A stretch of 57,852 bases of DNA from Collinsella tanakaei YIT 12063 (GTDB lineage Bacteria > Actinomycetota > Coriobacteriia > Coriobacteriales > Coriobacteriaceae): assembly GCF_000225705.1 (NCBI RefSeq), contig NZ_JH126474.1:40800-98651 (forward strand), given 5' to 3'. Made by a program: the position numbers and the translations under genes. How positions within the stretch are numbered: position 1 is the stretch's first letter; each line of letters starts with the position of its first letter. Below, piece after piece: positions 1 through 7,778 of this stretch. Under the pieces are notes generated by a model. It saw only the letters and a list, made by a program, of their open reading frames with translations. It made no database searches and was not told the origin of the DNA.

Positions 1-96
1 GCGCGACGCCATGTCGCAGGCGGGAAAGAGGCCCTGCGTGGCGAACTGCGCGACGGCCCGCGAGATGGCCTGCTGGGTCTGGGCGATAGCGCTCAT
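1..96 (-). CDS. N-terminal fragment of an unrecognised protein
   Basis: An open frame runs from an ATG at 94-96 on the minus strand off the left edge of the window, giving 32 residues that begin MSAIAQTQQAISRAVAQF. The amino-acid mix looks protein-like and has no stop, but it is short, no clear ribosome-binding site precedes the ATG, and I do not recognise the family. The start is therefore only a guess. The gene would be transcribed away from purB, with the GC-rich segment 97-346 as its leader. Confidence 0.3.
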   Translation of the reverse strand, partial: MSAIAQTQQAISRAVAQFATQGLFPACDMASR

Positions 97-346
97 GGTC
101 CGGTAGCGCCCGCGGCGAGATAGGAGTCCGACCCCGGGGCGCGCCGCGCTCGAGGCCGTTGGGAGGCCATTCCAGTTCCTTTTTCTGGGCAGCGGGGGAC
201 CGCCACGCCCGCCACGAGACTGCGATGAAGCCGGAGGCCCCCAGCCGTAGCAACGAAATGCGGTTCCGACCCGCGGATATTAGAGTGCCGAACGTGCGTC
301 GAGCAGACACGCCCTCAAGCGGCGCGTCCCCCGGGTGAAGATAGGT
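97..346. other. GC-rich intergenic stretch with possible RNA structure, no gene seen
   Basis: No convincing reading frame is visible. The stretch contains short hairpins, for example CCAG/CTGG at about 172-188 and GCGG/CCGC at about 260-274. On the plus strand it also carries the string AGCGGGGGACC, which resembles a conserved piece of ydaO-type leaders, but the rest of that consensus is absent. It could be the leader of the truncated gene to its left or a small RNA ending at the terminator that follows. I cannot assign it. Confidence 0.3.
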
Positions 347-390
347 CGTCCCCGCCCCCCGCGGTAGCTCCCCGGGGGCGGGGACGTTTT
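347..390 (+). terminator. Strong intrinsic terminator
   Basis: A perfect 13-bp stem pairs CGTCCCCGCCCCC (347-359) with GGGGGCGGGGACG (374-386) and is followed by TTTT. No plus-strand gene ends just upstream, so it either terminates an unrecognised RNA or blocks transcription running towards the convergent purB. Confidence 0.7.
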
Positions 391-412
391 GCCACTTGAC
401 AATGTTCAACTC

Positions 413-448
413 ATATTAAAAAGGCCCCGGGATGTGCCCCGAGGCCTT
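413..448 (-). terminator. purB terminator
   Basis: Read on the minus strand, AAGGCC and CGGG pair with CCCG and GGCCTT around a short loop, with one G-T pair, and are followed by TTTTTAAT. It lies 24 bases beyond the purB stop codon. Confidence 0.75.
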
Positions 449-471
449 GGCAGATGCATATAAGGGAGGCT

Positions 472-1821
472 TTACTCCTCAAAGGAGAGCGTTTCCAAGC
501 GCTTGAACACCACGTCGATGCGGGTGAGGAAATCCCAGGGATCGAAAATCTCATCCAGCTTCTCGGAAGAAACAGTGCATTCGGGGTCTGCTTCCAGGCG
601 CTCGCGCAGGTTGGGGCCGTCGACCGCGGCGTGGACATCGTCCCAGACCGCCATGGAGTTGCGCTGGACGATCTTGTAGGCGTCCTCGCGGGTGATGCCG
701 GTGTCGACCAGGGCCAGCAGGACCTTGGAAGAGAAGATGAGGCCGCGGGTGAGGTTGAGGTTCGCCTGCATGCGCGCGGGGTACAGGATGAGTCCGTCGA
801 CGATGCGGATAAGGCAGTTGAGCATGTGGTCAAGGGCGATAAAGCTGTCTGCCTGGGCCACGCGCTCGGCGGAGCTGTGCGAGATGTCGCGCTCGTGCCA
901 CAGGGCGACGTTGTCAAAGGCGACCTGGGCGTTCGCCTTCACCACGCGAGACAGGCCGCAGACCTTCTCCAGGGTGATGGGGTTGCGCTTGTGGGGCATG
1001 GCAGAGCTGCCCTTTTGACCCTTCTTGAATGGCTCTTCGGCCTCAAGGGTATCGGTCTTCTGCAGGTTGCGAATTTCCGTGGCGATACGGTCGCAGGTTG
1101 CAGCGGTGGTTGCCAGAACGCCGGCCAGATAGGCGTGGTGGTCGCGCGAGATGACCTGGGTGGACAGCGGGTCGTGGGCCAGGCCCAGGCGCTCGCAGAC
1201 GTACTCCTCAACAAACGGGTCGATGGAGCTGTACGTGCCCACCGCACCGGAGATCGCACCGAAGGCGACGTTCTTGCGTGCATCGAGCAGGCGATCCAGG
1301 TCGCGCTTGAGCTCCCATGCCCAGCTGCCAAACTTCATGCCAAAGGTCATGGGCTCGGCGTGGATGCCGTGGGTGCGGCCAACGCACAGGGTCTCGCGCT
1401 CTTCAAAGGCGCGGCGGCGGCAGATCTCGCCCAGCTTGCGAACGTCTTCGATAATGATATCGGTAGCCTGGACCAGCTGATAGCACAGGGCGGTGTCGCC
1501 CAGATCGGAGCTGGTCATGCCGTAGTGCACCCAGCGGCTTGGCTTGGGCTCGCCCTCGGGCACCTCGGCGTCGATATACTCGCCCATATTGGTGAGGAAT
1601 GCGATGACGTCATGGTTGGTGACGGCCTCGATGGCGTCAACCTCTTCTTTGCTGAACTTGGCGTGCTCGCGAATCCACGCGGCCTCTTCGCGCGTGATGC
1701 CAATCTTGCCCATCTCGGCGTGGGCCTCGCAGGCGAGCACTTCGATCTCCTGCCAGATGGCGTACTTGTTCTCAAGGGAGAAGATGTGTCCCATTTCGGG
1801 GCGAGTGTAGCGGTCGATCAC
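472..1821 (-). CDS. purB: Adenylosuccinate lyase
   Basis: This 449-residue protein is adenylosuccinate lyase. The enzyme releases fumarate from SAICAR and from adenylosuccinate, so it acts twice in purine synthesis in the cytoplasm. The fumarase/aspartase signature SSAMPHKRNP is at residues 272-281. TSSD (103-106) and GRTHG (148-152) supply expected active-site residues. The length is typical of the family. A GTG start at 1819-1821 is chosen because GAAGGAG lies seven bases upstream and MIDRYTRPEM matches the usual N-terminus. The gene follows a NifU-like gene on the same strand after an 85-base gap and ends in its own terminator. Confidence 0.96.
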   Translation of the reverse strand: MIDRYTRPEMGHIFSLENKYAIWQEIEVLACEAHAEMGKIGITREEAAWIREHAKFSKEEVDAIEAVTNHDVIAFLTNMGEYIDAEVPEGEPKPSRWVHYGMTSSDLGDTALCYQLVQATDIIIEDVRKLGEICRRRAFEERETLCVGRTHGIHAEPMTFGMKFGSWAWELKRDLDRLLDARKNVAFGAISGAVGTYSSIDPFVEEYVCERLGLAHDPLSTQVISRDHHAYLAGVLATTAATCDRIATEIRNLQKTDTLEAEEPFKKGQKGSSAMPHKRNPITLEKVCGLSRVVKANAQVAFDNVALWHERDISHSSAERVAQADSFIALDHMLNCLIRIVDGLILYPARMQANLNLTRGLIFSSKVLLALVDTGITREDAYKIVQRNSMAVWDDVHAAVDGPNLRERLEADPECTVSSEKLDEIFDPWDFLTRIDVVFKRLETLSFEE

Positions 1822-1906
1822 CGGCGACTCCTTCTGTACAAGCGGCGCGCGCCGCGCAGGTCAGATACATCCATTGTAGCGTGACGGGGTGTTGGCAACC
1901 CTTGCG

Positions 1907-2500
1907 CTACTCGATTTCGCCCAGCTCGTGCATCTCTTGGTCAACGCGCTCGTCGCGCAGGGAGCAGTTTTCCGTGAGCAGGCAGTTGACGCACATATAA
2001 TCGCAGGGAATCTCCTGGGTGAGCTGCGCCAGGGAGTAGCCCTTGATGCGCAGGCAGTAGTCGCCAATGAGCGCGCGAACCGCCTCGATGCCAAATACCA
2101 GCGTGTAGATGCGGCTCTTGGGAAGCCCTCCCAGCTCCTCATCAAGTTCTTCCTTGGTGATGGCGAGCGCTTGCTCAAAGGTTTTACCGGGCAGCTTGTT
2201 TGCCAGCAGGGCCGCGCAGCCAATGGCGGCTAGGCATCCGTGGCTGCGAAAGCCCACCTCTTCAAAAGTCTCGGTATCCGGATCAATGCGGGCGAAGAGC
2301 TGCATTTGAACCGTGCCGCGCTTCTCCTTGCCCACGCTGCAAAAGGCGTTGGCGCCATCGGGGATACCGCAGTTGGCAGCATCCGCAATAAGGTCAAGGG
2401 TGGCGTCGGCGTACTCGGTGATGGGGGCGTCGTTCTCAATTTGGTACATGTCCGGCGTGCGCAGGAACGGGGTGTCTTGGGTAAGGCGCTGTTTGGCCAT
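1907..2500 (-). CDS. NifU/IscU-like iron-sulfur cluster scaffold protein
   Basis: The 197-residue product resembles the NifU N-terminal/IscU scaffold fold, on which iron-sulfur clusters are assembled from sulfur supplied by a cysteine desulfurase. Cys44 (in NCG), Cys89 (in SHGCLAAIG) and Cys149 (in DYCL) sit where the three IscU cluster ligands are expected. The Gly-Lys-Thr stretch followed by a helix (about 105-120) also fits. Unusually, the C-terminus adds four cysteines, C166, C170, C173 and C179, which could hold a second metal site. Start: GGAAGGAAT lies three bases before the ATG. It precedes purB on the same strand. A cysteine desulfurase is encoded about 19 kb away. The family call is fairly sure; the exact client is unknown. 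Confidence 0.72.
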   Translation of the reverse strand: MAKQRLTQDTPFLRTPDMYQIENDAPITEYADATLDLIADAANCGIPDGANAFCSVGKEKRGTVQMQLFARIDPDTETFEEVGFRSHGCLAAIGCAALLANKLPGKTFEQALAITKEELDEELGGLPKSRIYTLVFGIEAVRALIGDYCLRIKGYSLAQLTQEIPCDYMCVNCLLTENCSLRDERVDQEMHELGEIE

Positions 2501-2622
2501 GGTATTCCTTCCGGGTGGGTGGTGCGTAGGTGTTTCGGTACGCGAGACGTTACGGCAAGCTCGGGCGGTAAGAGCGGTGTGGATAAGGCGGGCTGGGCAA
2601 GTAATCGCCGCGCGCCCGGTCT

Positions 2623-3414
2623 TTAGGGGTTGCGGCCCTTCTCAACGCCATAGAATTCCGCCAGTGCCTTGCCTTGGGCGTCGCTGAGGAATCTGGTGGA
2701 GTAGAAGAAGGTCTCATCCAAGCTGGTCTTACAGGAATGGATGTCTGCAAAAGCCTCCTCGTCCCCAATGCTCTCAAAAAGGCTGCGGGTTTTCTCGATA
2801 GACCACAGGTAGGGTGGGTTCATGAAGTCGAGGATGGATACAGGGCGGGGGTACACGCGCGACTCGGTGCGCACTACGTCGATAAACGTCGAGAAGTCGT
2901 CGTTTTCCGTGGTGATGAACAGTGCGTGGGCAAAGCTGCTAGAGAGAAGCGGCTTGGAATAGAGGTAGACGGATTTCTTGCCGTAGAGCAGCACCACATC
3001 GGACACGTCCGGATTGGGCAGGGGCGTGTCCTCGTCCACATCCTGTCCTTCTAGCAGCACGTCCAAGGGCTTGGGAGCCTCCATGTGGCCGATAGCGGGG
3101 GAATCATCGGCATGGGGGTTGCTCTCGATGTAGTCCATAAGGCCCGCCTCGAACGCCGCGGCATCCATCTCCTGCGGGGCGATGGCAAGGCGCTTCCAGC
3201 GCGCGGGTGTGGTGAGCTTGCCCTCATAAGAGCGCTGTCGCATGTCGGTAAGGGCTTTATCCCATGCGCGAACAAGGGCGTTGTGCTGGTGAATTTCCGC
3301 CCGCTGCTCATCCGTGAGCTGGGGGGCGTCTTTTTCCGCATCCTCGGCGGGCGAGATATCGCTTTCCAGCGCGGCGGGTGGAATTGTTGGCTGCTGATCG
3401 GTAGTGTCGGTCAT
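2623..3414 (-). CDS. Hypothetical cytoplasmic protein
   Basis: I do not recognise this 263-residue acidic protein. The N-terminal 50 residues are rich in Asp, Glu, Pro and Thr and probably disordered. The rest looks like a folded soluble domain with no signal peptide or membrane segment. The start at 3414 (MTDTTDQQP) is preferred over an upstream in-frame codon at 3513 because GAAAGG lies six bases ahead of it and the upstream extension has little protein character. It is the first gene of the minus-strand run ahead of the NifU-like gene and purB, and it is divergent from the LuxR-type regulator. Confidence 0.6.
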   Translation of the reverse strand: MTDTTDQQPTIPPAALESDISPAEDAEKDAPQLTDEQRAEIHQHNALVRAWDKALTDMRQRSYEGKLTTPARWKRLAIAPQEMDAAAFEAGLMDYIESNPHADDSPAIGHMEAPKPLDVLLEGQDVDEDTPLPNPDVSDVVLLYGKKSVYLYSKPLLSSSFAHALFITTENDDFSTFIDVVRTESRVYPRPVSILDFMNPPYLWSIEKTRSLFESIGDEEAFADIHSCKTSLDETFFYSTRFLSDAQGKALAEFYGVEKGRNP

Positions 3415-3578
3415 TGCGCGCCTTTCAATGTGTGGCTCATATGTTGTTAGGTCCATGCAAACCAGTGTAGTACAAGGTATACTAAACCATCGCCAGAGAT
3501 GGTTTTGGAGCAAACGTTATGGCAGCGTAGAAGCGTAGTCGCGTCAACGGCTCCAAAGGAACAAAAAGGGGAGAGAGC

Positions 3579-5135
3579 GTGTCGCAGGAAAAAGCGGACC
3601 AGACGGTTATGCCGCCATTGGGCTTTGATGCCTACAAGGTGCTGCTGCCTTCGATATTCGGCCTTGCGCTGAGCTCGACCGTGGTCAATATCTGCATCCA
3701 GGTTGCGCACGCCACCACGGGCACCTCTACGTTCTCCGGCTTCACCATGTTTATCTCCGCTGTGATAATCTCGCTGCTCTTTTTGTCGACGTTGGTGGTC
3801 AAGCGCTTTGATAAGCGTTTTATCTCGTCCACCACGGCCGGTGCGGTGGTGCTCGCCGGTGCGTGCTCGCTGGCGTCTGCGGTGCTCGAGGTGCTTGGTG
3901 CGGCGCCTTTGCCCTGGATGGTTCTGCTGCTGGGCGTTGGTATCACTGTGGGCAGCACCTACCTTGAGTTTTACTGGTTGCGAAAGCTGCGCGGGGTTTC
4001 CGCCCAGGCCGCGGTGGTTGTAGTGTTTGCCGCTTTGGCCCTTTCCGAGACCGCCACGTTTATGCTGAGCTTCTCCAGCGAGCTTGTGTGGTATGCCGCG
4101 GGCGCCCTGTTTACGGCGGCCCAAATGATCGCCATCAAGATCTCGCGCACCATGGATGCGCCTAGCGACTCGTTTCCCGCTGTGTCCGAATCGTATTTTG
4201 GTACGGACGAGAATCGCTTTTCTAACCGCAGCTTTCTTGTGGTGGCCGCCGTGGGCATATGGTTCATCTCCATCCCCATTGGCATGGGACGAGGATTTCC
4301 CGCTGGCGACCCTATCTACATGAGCACGGTGCCGCGCTTTCTCATCATGATCTTTGTATGGGTGGTCGCCGCCCTGTGGGTGCGAAACGGCCTTAAGTCG
4401 CGCATGCGCGCGCTGACCACCAGCATTTGGGTTGTTATGGAGATCCTCATCGCGCTGGGCGCCATCTTTTTTGCGATCTGGCCCAAGACCATCAGCATCG
4501 GCGCCTCGTTTGTCATGGCCGCCTCGCTGGTGCTCAACGCGTTTATCTGGTACTTGACCATTGCGTTCATTAGCTTTGGCTGGCGAGATTCGTTCTATTA
4601 CGCATCTGCGGCGTGGGTGGCGAGCAATATGCTGGCCGTCGCCGGTATGAAATTCGATACGGCTATCACTCGCGTGATGCCCAGCAACGCGCCGGTCATC
4701 ATATCGATCATGAGCTTTTTTGTGCTGGTGGCCACGCAGGTGGTGTTTACCAAGTTGCTGGCAGCGCCGTCCGAGCAAACGGAGAGCAGCCGCGCCGAGG
4801 GGCCCATTACAGAGGCGGACGTGCGTCGCATCCCCCTGATGGGCGTGCTTGCCATCTCCCCGCAGGCTCAGGCTCCCATGGTGAACCAAAAGCCCAGCGT
4901 GCACATTGCGACGTCGGTCATGGAGATGGCACAGACCTTTGGGCTTACGGGCCGCGAGGTAGAGGTGCTCACGCTCTACGCCCTGGGTCACACCCAAGCG
5001 CGCGTAAGCGAGGAGCTTAAGTTGTCGCCCAACACGGTGCATACGCATATCAAGCGCATCTACGACAAGACGGACCTGCATTCTCGCCAAGAGATTCTGG
5101 ACTATATTGCCGAATACGGCACGCACGGAGCGTAA
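3579..5135 (+). CDS. LuxR-family regulator with N-terminal multi-pass membrane domain
   Basis: The 518-residue product has about twelve hydrophobic segments in residues 20-410 followed by a LuxR-type helix-turn-helix near 456-510 (LTGREVEVL, then SPNTVHTHIKRIYDK). It is therefore a one-component, membrane-anchored transcription factor: the polytopic part probably senses a ligand or membrane state and the C-terminus binds DNA at the membrane. Such fusions are expanded in Coriobacteriia. GTG is the start, with GGGGAGAGA just upstream; MSQEKADQ follows. The gene is divergent from the hypothetical gene before it and is followed by a bidirectional terminator. Its target and signal cannot be read from the sequence. 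Confidence 0.85.
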   Translation: MSQEKADQTVMPPLGFDAYKVLLPSIFGLALSSTVVNICIQVAHATTGTSTFSGFTMFISAVIISLLFLSTLVVKRFDKRFISSTTAGAVVLAGACSLASAVLEVLGAAPLPWMVLLLGVGITVGSTYLEFYWLRKLRGVSAQAAVVVVFAALALSETATFMLSFSSELVWYAAGALFTAAQMIAIKISRTMDAPSDSFPAVSESYFGTDENRFSNRSFLVVAAVGIWFISIPIGMGRGFPAGDPIYMSTVPRFLIMIFVWVVAALWVRNGLKSRMRALTTSIWVVMEILIALGAIFFAIWPKTISIGASFVMAASLVLNAFIWYLTIAFISFGWRDSFYYASAAWVASNMLAVAGMKFDTAITRVMPSNAPVIISIMSFFVLVATQVVFTKLLAAPSEQTESSRAEGPITEADVRRIPLMGVLAISPQAQAPMVNQKPSVHIATSVMEMAQTFGLTGREVEVLTLYALGHTQARVSEELKLSPNTVHTHIKRIYDKTDLHSRQEILDYIAEYGTHGA

Positions 5136-5142
5136 AGAAACA

Positions 5143-5182
5143 AAAACGGAGGCAGACCGCGCTTGTCTGTCTCCGTTTTTTA
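5143..5182. terminator. Bidirectional terminator between convergent genes
   Basis: AAACGGAGGCAGAC pairs with GTCTGTCTCCGTTT (one wobble) around a seven-base loop. A T-run follows on the plus strand and an A-rich tract precedes it, so it can serve both the LuxR-type gene and the radical SAM gene. Confidence 0.8.
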
Positions 5183-5220
5183 GTCACCTAGAATGGGCTG
5201 CCCTGTAGGCTGACGGCCGC

Positions 5221-6585
5221 TTATTGGTCCGCGCCCGCCGCTTCGTCGGCAGCCTTCGCCGCCGCGATCTGCTTAGCGGCGGAGTCGGCGAACATCTTGC
5301 GCTCGCACTCGGGCAGCAAGGTGCGCAGGCGATCGCGTTCCGTATTCATGCCAATAAAGATCTGGCGCATCATAACCAAGACAAGGTAGCGGCCCTTGCG
5401 GGTAAGGGTCAGCTCGTCCGCATTATTCTTATCAAAGGCGCCGTTGGCGGCCAGGTAACCGTATTCGACGGGCATGTCGTACTGAATGTACTTGCCAAAG
5501 TCGCGCCTCCAAGCGCGGTTGTCCAGGCGCAAGCCAAACAGCTCGCGACCCATGCGATAGCGCTTGCCGTTGGCGTGGCCCATGGAGATATGGGAGGCAA
5601 CGCTCATGGTTCCCTCTTCGATACGGCGGCAGTATCCATCCAGCGAGGAGTCGTTGGTGTAGATGTCATCGCCCAAAAAGGAGTAGCCGCCGCAGCCTGC
5701 CGCCACGTACTCGCCGTAATCGACCACGTACTCGTCGATCATGGCGTCGCGGTCCTTGGCGAAGGTGTAGACGTCCGTAGCGTAGAAGCCCACGCCGCCC
5801 TTCTCAACCGGTGCGGTCATCTTGTCAAACAGCGTGTTGTACAGATCCTTTTCCAGGTTGTAATCGACCTGTCCGTGGAAGCAAGTTTGCATGAGCTTCT
5901 CGGACCCCGGCGAGGCCATCAGCGGATAGTAGGTGATCTGGTTGGCGCCGGTGGTGCGGAACACGTCGATATCGCGCGAGACCATCTCGGGGGTTTGGCC
6001 CGGGAAGTTGAAGATCATGTCCACATTGAAGGTGTCGAACATGTCGTGCACGCTTTGGATACGCTCGACAATCTCCTCGGCGCTGCCGTACTTGTTGTAG
6101 CGGTCCATTCGCTTGAGCAAGGTGTTGTCAAAGCTCTGCACGCCAACGGAGAATCGCTGGACCATATTGCTCAGTCGCTTGAGGCGCTCGCGGTCAAGGT
6201 GCGGCGGATTGGTTTCGCTGGAAACCTCTTTAATGGTGGGGAACAGCTCGCGCATGTAATCGATGGTGCGCTCGAGCTCGTCCATCATAATGGTAGGCGT
6301 GCCGCCGCCAATGTAGGCGCTGGGCGGTTGATAGCCAAGGTCATGGATCATCTTGAGCTCGCGCCTCAGCGCTTCGAAGTAGCGGCGCGCCGCCTCCTCG
6401 CGGAAGGGGAAGCGTGTGAAGGAGCAATACGGGCACAGCACGTCGCAGAATGGGATGTGAACGTAGAGCAGGTACTCGTGCCCCGCCTCTGGCGCGGGCA
6501 GCGTGCGGGCACACTCGCCCTTAGAGCGGAAGAGCTGACGGGCTCCTATGCCAACGGTTTTGGAAAGTAGGCGTTCGGATAGCAT
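5221..6585 (-). CDS. HemN/HutW-like radical SAM protein
   Basis: This 454-residue protein belongs to the coproporphyrinogen III oxidase-like radical SAM family. The cluster motif CxxxCxxC is at C47, C51 and C54 (in FCDVLCPYC), the SAM-binding GGGTP at 93-97, and SVGVQSFD lies further on. Family members include oxygen-independent HemN, the heme chaperone HemW, and the anaerobic heme-degrading ChuW/HutW enzymes. Length and C-terminal extension fit the HutW/ChuW side better than classical HemN, but sequence alone does not settle it. The start has GGAGG six bases ahead. It is divergent from an operon that encodes a multiheme cytochrome, so a heme-related role is plausible. Confidence 0.78.
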   Translation of the reverse strand: MLSERLLSKTVGIGARQLFRSKGECARTLPAPEAGHEYLLYVHIPFCDVLCPYCSFTRFPFREEAARRYFEALRRELKMIHDLGYQPPSAYIGGGTPTIMMDELERTIDYMRELFPTIKEVSSETNPPHLDRERLKRLSNMVQRFSVGVQSFDNTLLKRMDRYNKYGSAEEIVERIQSVHDMFDTFNVDMIFNFPGQTPEMVSRDIDVFRTTGANQITYYPLMASPGSEKLMQTCFHGQVDYNLEKDLYNTLFDKMTAPVEKGGVGFYATDVYTFAKDRDAMIDEYVVDYGEYVAAGCGGYSFLGDDIYTNDSSLDGYCRRIEEGTMSVASHISMGHANGKRYRMGRELFGLRLDNRAWRRDFGKYIQYDMPVEYGYLAANGAFDKNNADELTLTRKGRYLVLVMMRQIFIGMNTERDRLRTLLPECERKMFADSAAKQIAAAKAADEAAGADQ

Positions 6586-6788
6586 GGACGACCTCCGTGG
6601 GTGTCGCGTTTCTTGAGTGACTGTTGAACCAGTCTATTGTGCATCGATTGGCGCCTCGCTGCCACAAGGTTTGTTTGCAACACAAGCAAAACGTTATGAA
6701 GAGCGCTCCCATATGAATATAGTGGACGAGAAAATCAACCTATAAATACAATGGGGAATATAGAAACTCTAGCAAAATAAAGCGTTTG

Positions 6789-6807
6789 CAGTGGTTCAAC
6801 GCCACTG
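6789..6807. promoter_or_regulatory. Inverted repeat, candidate operator
   Basis: CAGTGG (6789-6794) and CCACTG (6802-6807) form a perfect 6-bp dyad with a seven-base centre in the AT-rich region ahead of the redox operon. Its size suits a dimeric regulator; no regulator is identified. Confidence 0.4.
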
Positions 6808-6828
6808 GTTATCAAATGTAAACCCGCA

Positions 6829-6843
6829 GGTACAGCGTGTACC
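6829..6843. promoter_or_regulatory. Perfect palindrome GGTACA-N3-TGTACC, candidate operator
   Basis: GGTACA (6829-6834) and TGTACC (6838-6843) form a perfect dyad with a three-base centre, 198 bases before the start codon of the ferredoxin gene and close to the first dyad. It could be a half-turn-spaced protein site. Confidence 0.45.
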
Positions 6844-7040
6844 CTATAACAGGTGACAAGGTTTTAGGCCAATCGCGGACTATTTTTCAAAGATACCCAT
6901 AACAAGGTGAATCGAAGATCGCGCCTTGACCCACAATGCATACTAACGGCGGAGACTGTATCGCCAACGGTCCCGCCAAAGTAAAGGTGCGATGCGCCGT
7001 CCCTTGGGCGTATCGCGTAATGCAGTAAGGGGAGGGAACT

Positions 7041-7763
7041 ATGAAAGAGAACACCGCTTTGGAGCAGGTTGGCTCCGGCGCGGATCGCCTCGACTCCTTC
7101 TTCACCCGTCGCGGGTTTGTGAAGGTATCTGGCGCGTTCGTCGCGAGCATGGTGGCCCTGGGTCTTCTGCCGGACACCGCCGCAGCGGCTCCCACGAGCT
7201 CGAAGGGTAAGGTCGACTACTATGCGACCCCGTCCCACGTGCTCAAGGTCAACCGCGCCCGTTGCACCGGTTGCCAGCGCTGCGAGATGAGCTGCACGCT
7301 TCAGAACGATGGCGTGTCCCAGCCCGCAGCCGCCCGCATCCACGTGCACGACGGCTACCAGTTTGGTAAGGAGCTTGGGTCCGGCGACGGTATCTACTAC
7401 TCTTGCGAGTGGAATGTCCGCGCCTGCCACATGTGCAAGACGGCCCTGTGCCAGACCGCATGCCCGCAGGGCGCCATCCTCACTGACGACAACGGCATCC
7501 GCTACGTCGACGCCGAGAAGTGCGTTGGTTGCGGTACCTGCGTCGCCGCGTGCCCCTATCACATGCCCGTGGTGAACACCGTCACCGGCAAGTCCTCTAA
7601 GTGCATCGCGTGCGGCCGCTGCGCCGAGCAGTGCCCCAACGGCGCGATTGAGCTTATCGAGTGGGAGGACGTGAGCCACTCCTCCGGCCCAACCAAGCAG
7701 GAGAACCCCTGGCCGCTCGTCTCCGAGAAGCAGGACTTCGTCGCAGGCGGCAAGATCGGTTAA
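7041..7763 (+). CDS. Tat-exported ferredoxin with four [4Fe-4S] clusters
   Basis: The 240-residue protein carries a twin-arginine signal (RR at 23-24 followed by GFVKVSG and a hydrophobic stretch to about residue 50). Sixteen cysteines follow in four ferredoxin-type groups: 75/78/81/85, 129/132/137/141, 161/164/167/171 and 188/191/194/198. This matches DmsB/YdhY-type electron-transfer subunits. It probably carries electrons between the aldehyde oxidoreductase encoded 15 bases downstream and the membrane cytochrome after that. A GGGGAGGGAACT site precedes the ATG. The partner enzyme has no visible Tat signal, so either it rides out with this subunit or the ferredoxin acts in a different place; the sequence does not decide. 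Confidence 0.88.
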   Translation: MKENTALEQVGSGADRLDSFFTRRGFVKVSGAFVASMVALGLLPDTAAAAPTSSKGKVDYYATPSHVLKVNRARCTGCQRCEMSCTLQNDGVSQPAAARIHVHDGYQFGKELGSGDGIYYSCEWNVRACHMCKTALCQTACPQGAILTDDNGIRYVDAEKCVGCGTCVAACPYHMPVVNTVTGKSSKCIACGRCAEQCPNGAIELIEWEDVSHSSGPTKQENPWPLVSEKQDFVAGGKIG

Positions 7764-7778
7764 GGATAGGAGAAGTAA

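Larger units (their letters stand above)
6586..7040. other. AT-rich divergent intergenic region
   Basis: 455 bases separate the radical SAM gene from the aldehyde oxidoreductase operon. The middle (about 6700-6900) is clearly more AT-rich than its surroundings and carries two dyads listed separately, consistent with promoters firing in both directions. No gene or tRNA is seen. Confidence 0.6.

Noticed and set aside
97-346. Cobalamin, ydaO or T-box riboswitch
   Set aside because: Only short fragments of each consensus match, the remaining conserved blocks are missing, and no suitable downstream gene is seen.
3447-5126. 559-codon minus-strand frame opposite the LuxR-type gene
   Set aside because: Its Arg/His-rich low-complexity translation is typical of a shadow frame, and the plus-strand gene has clear domains.
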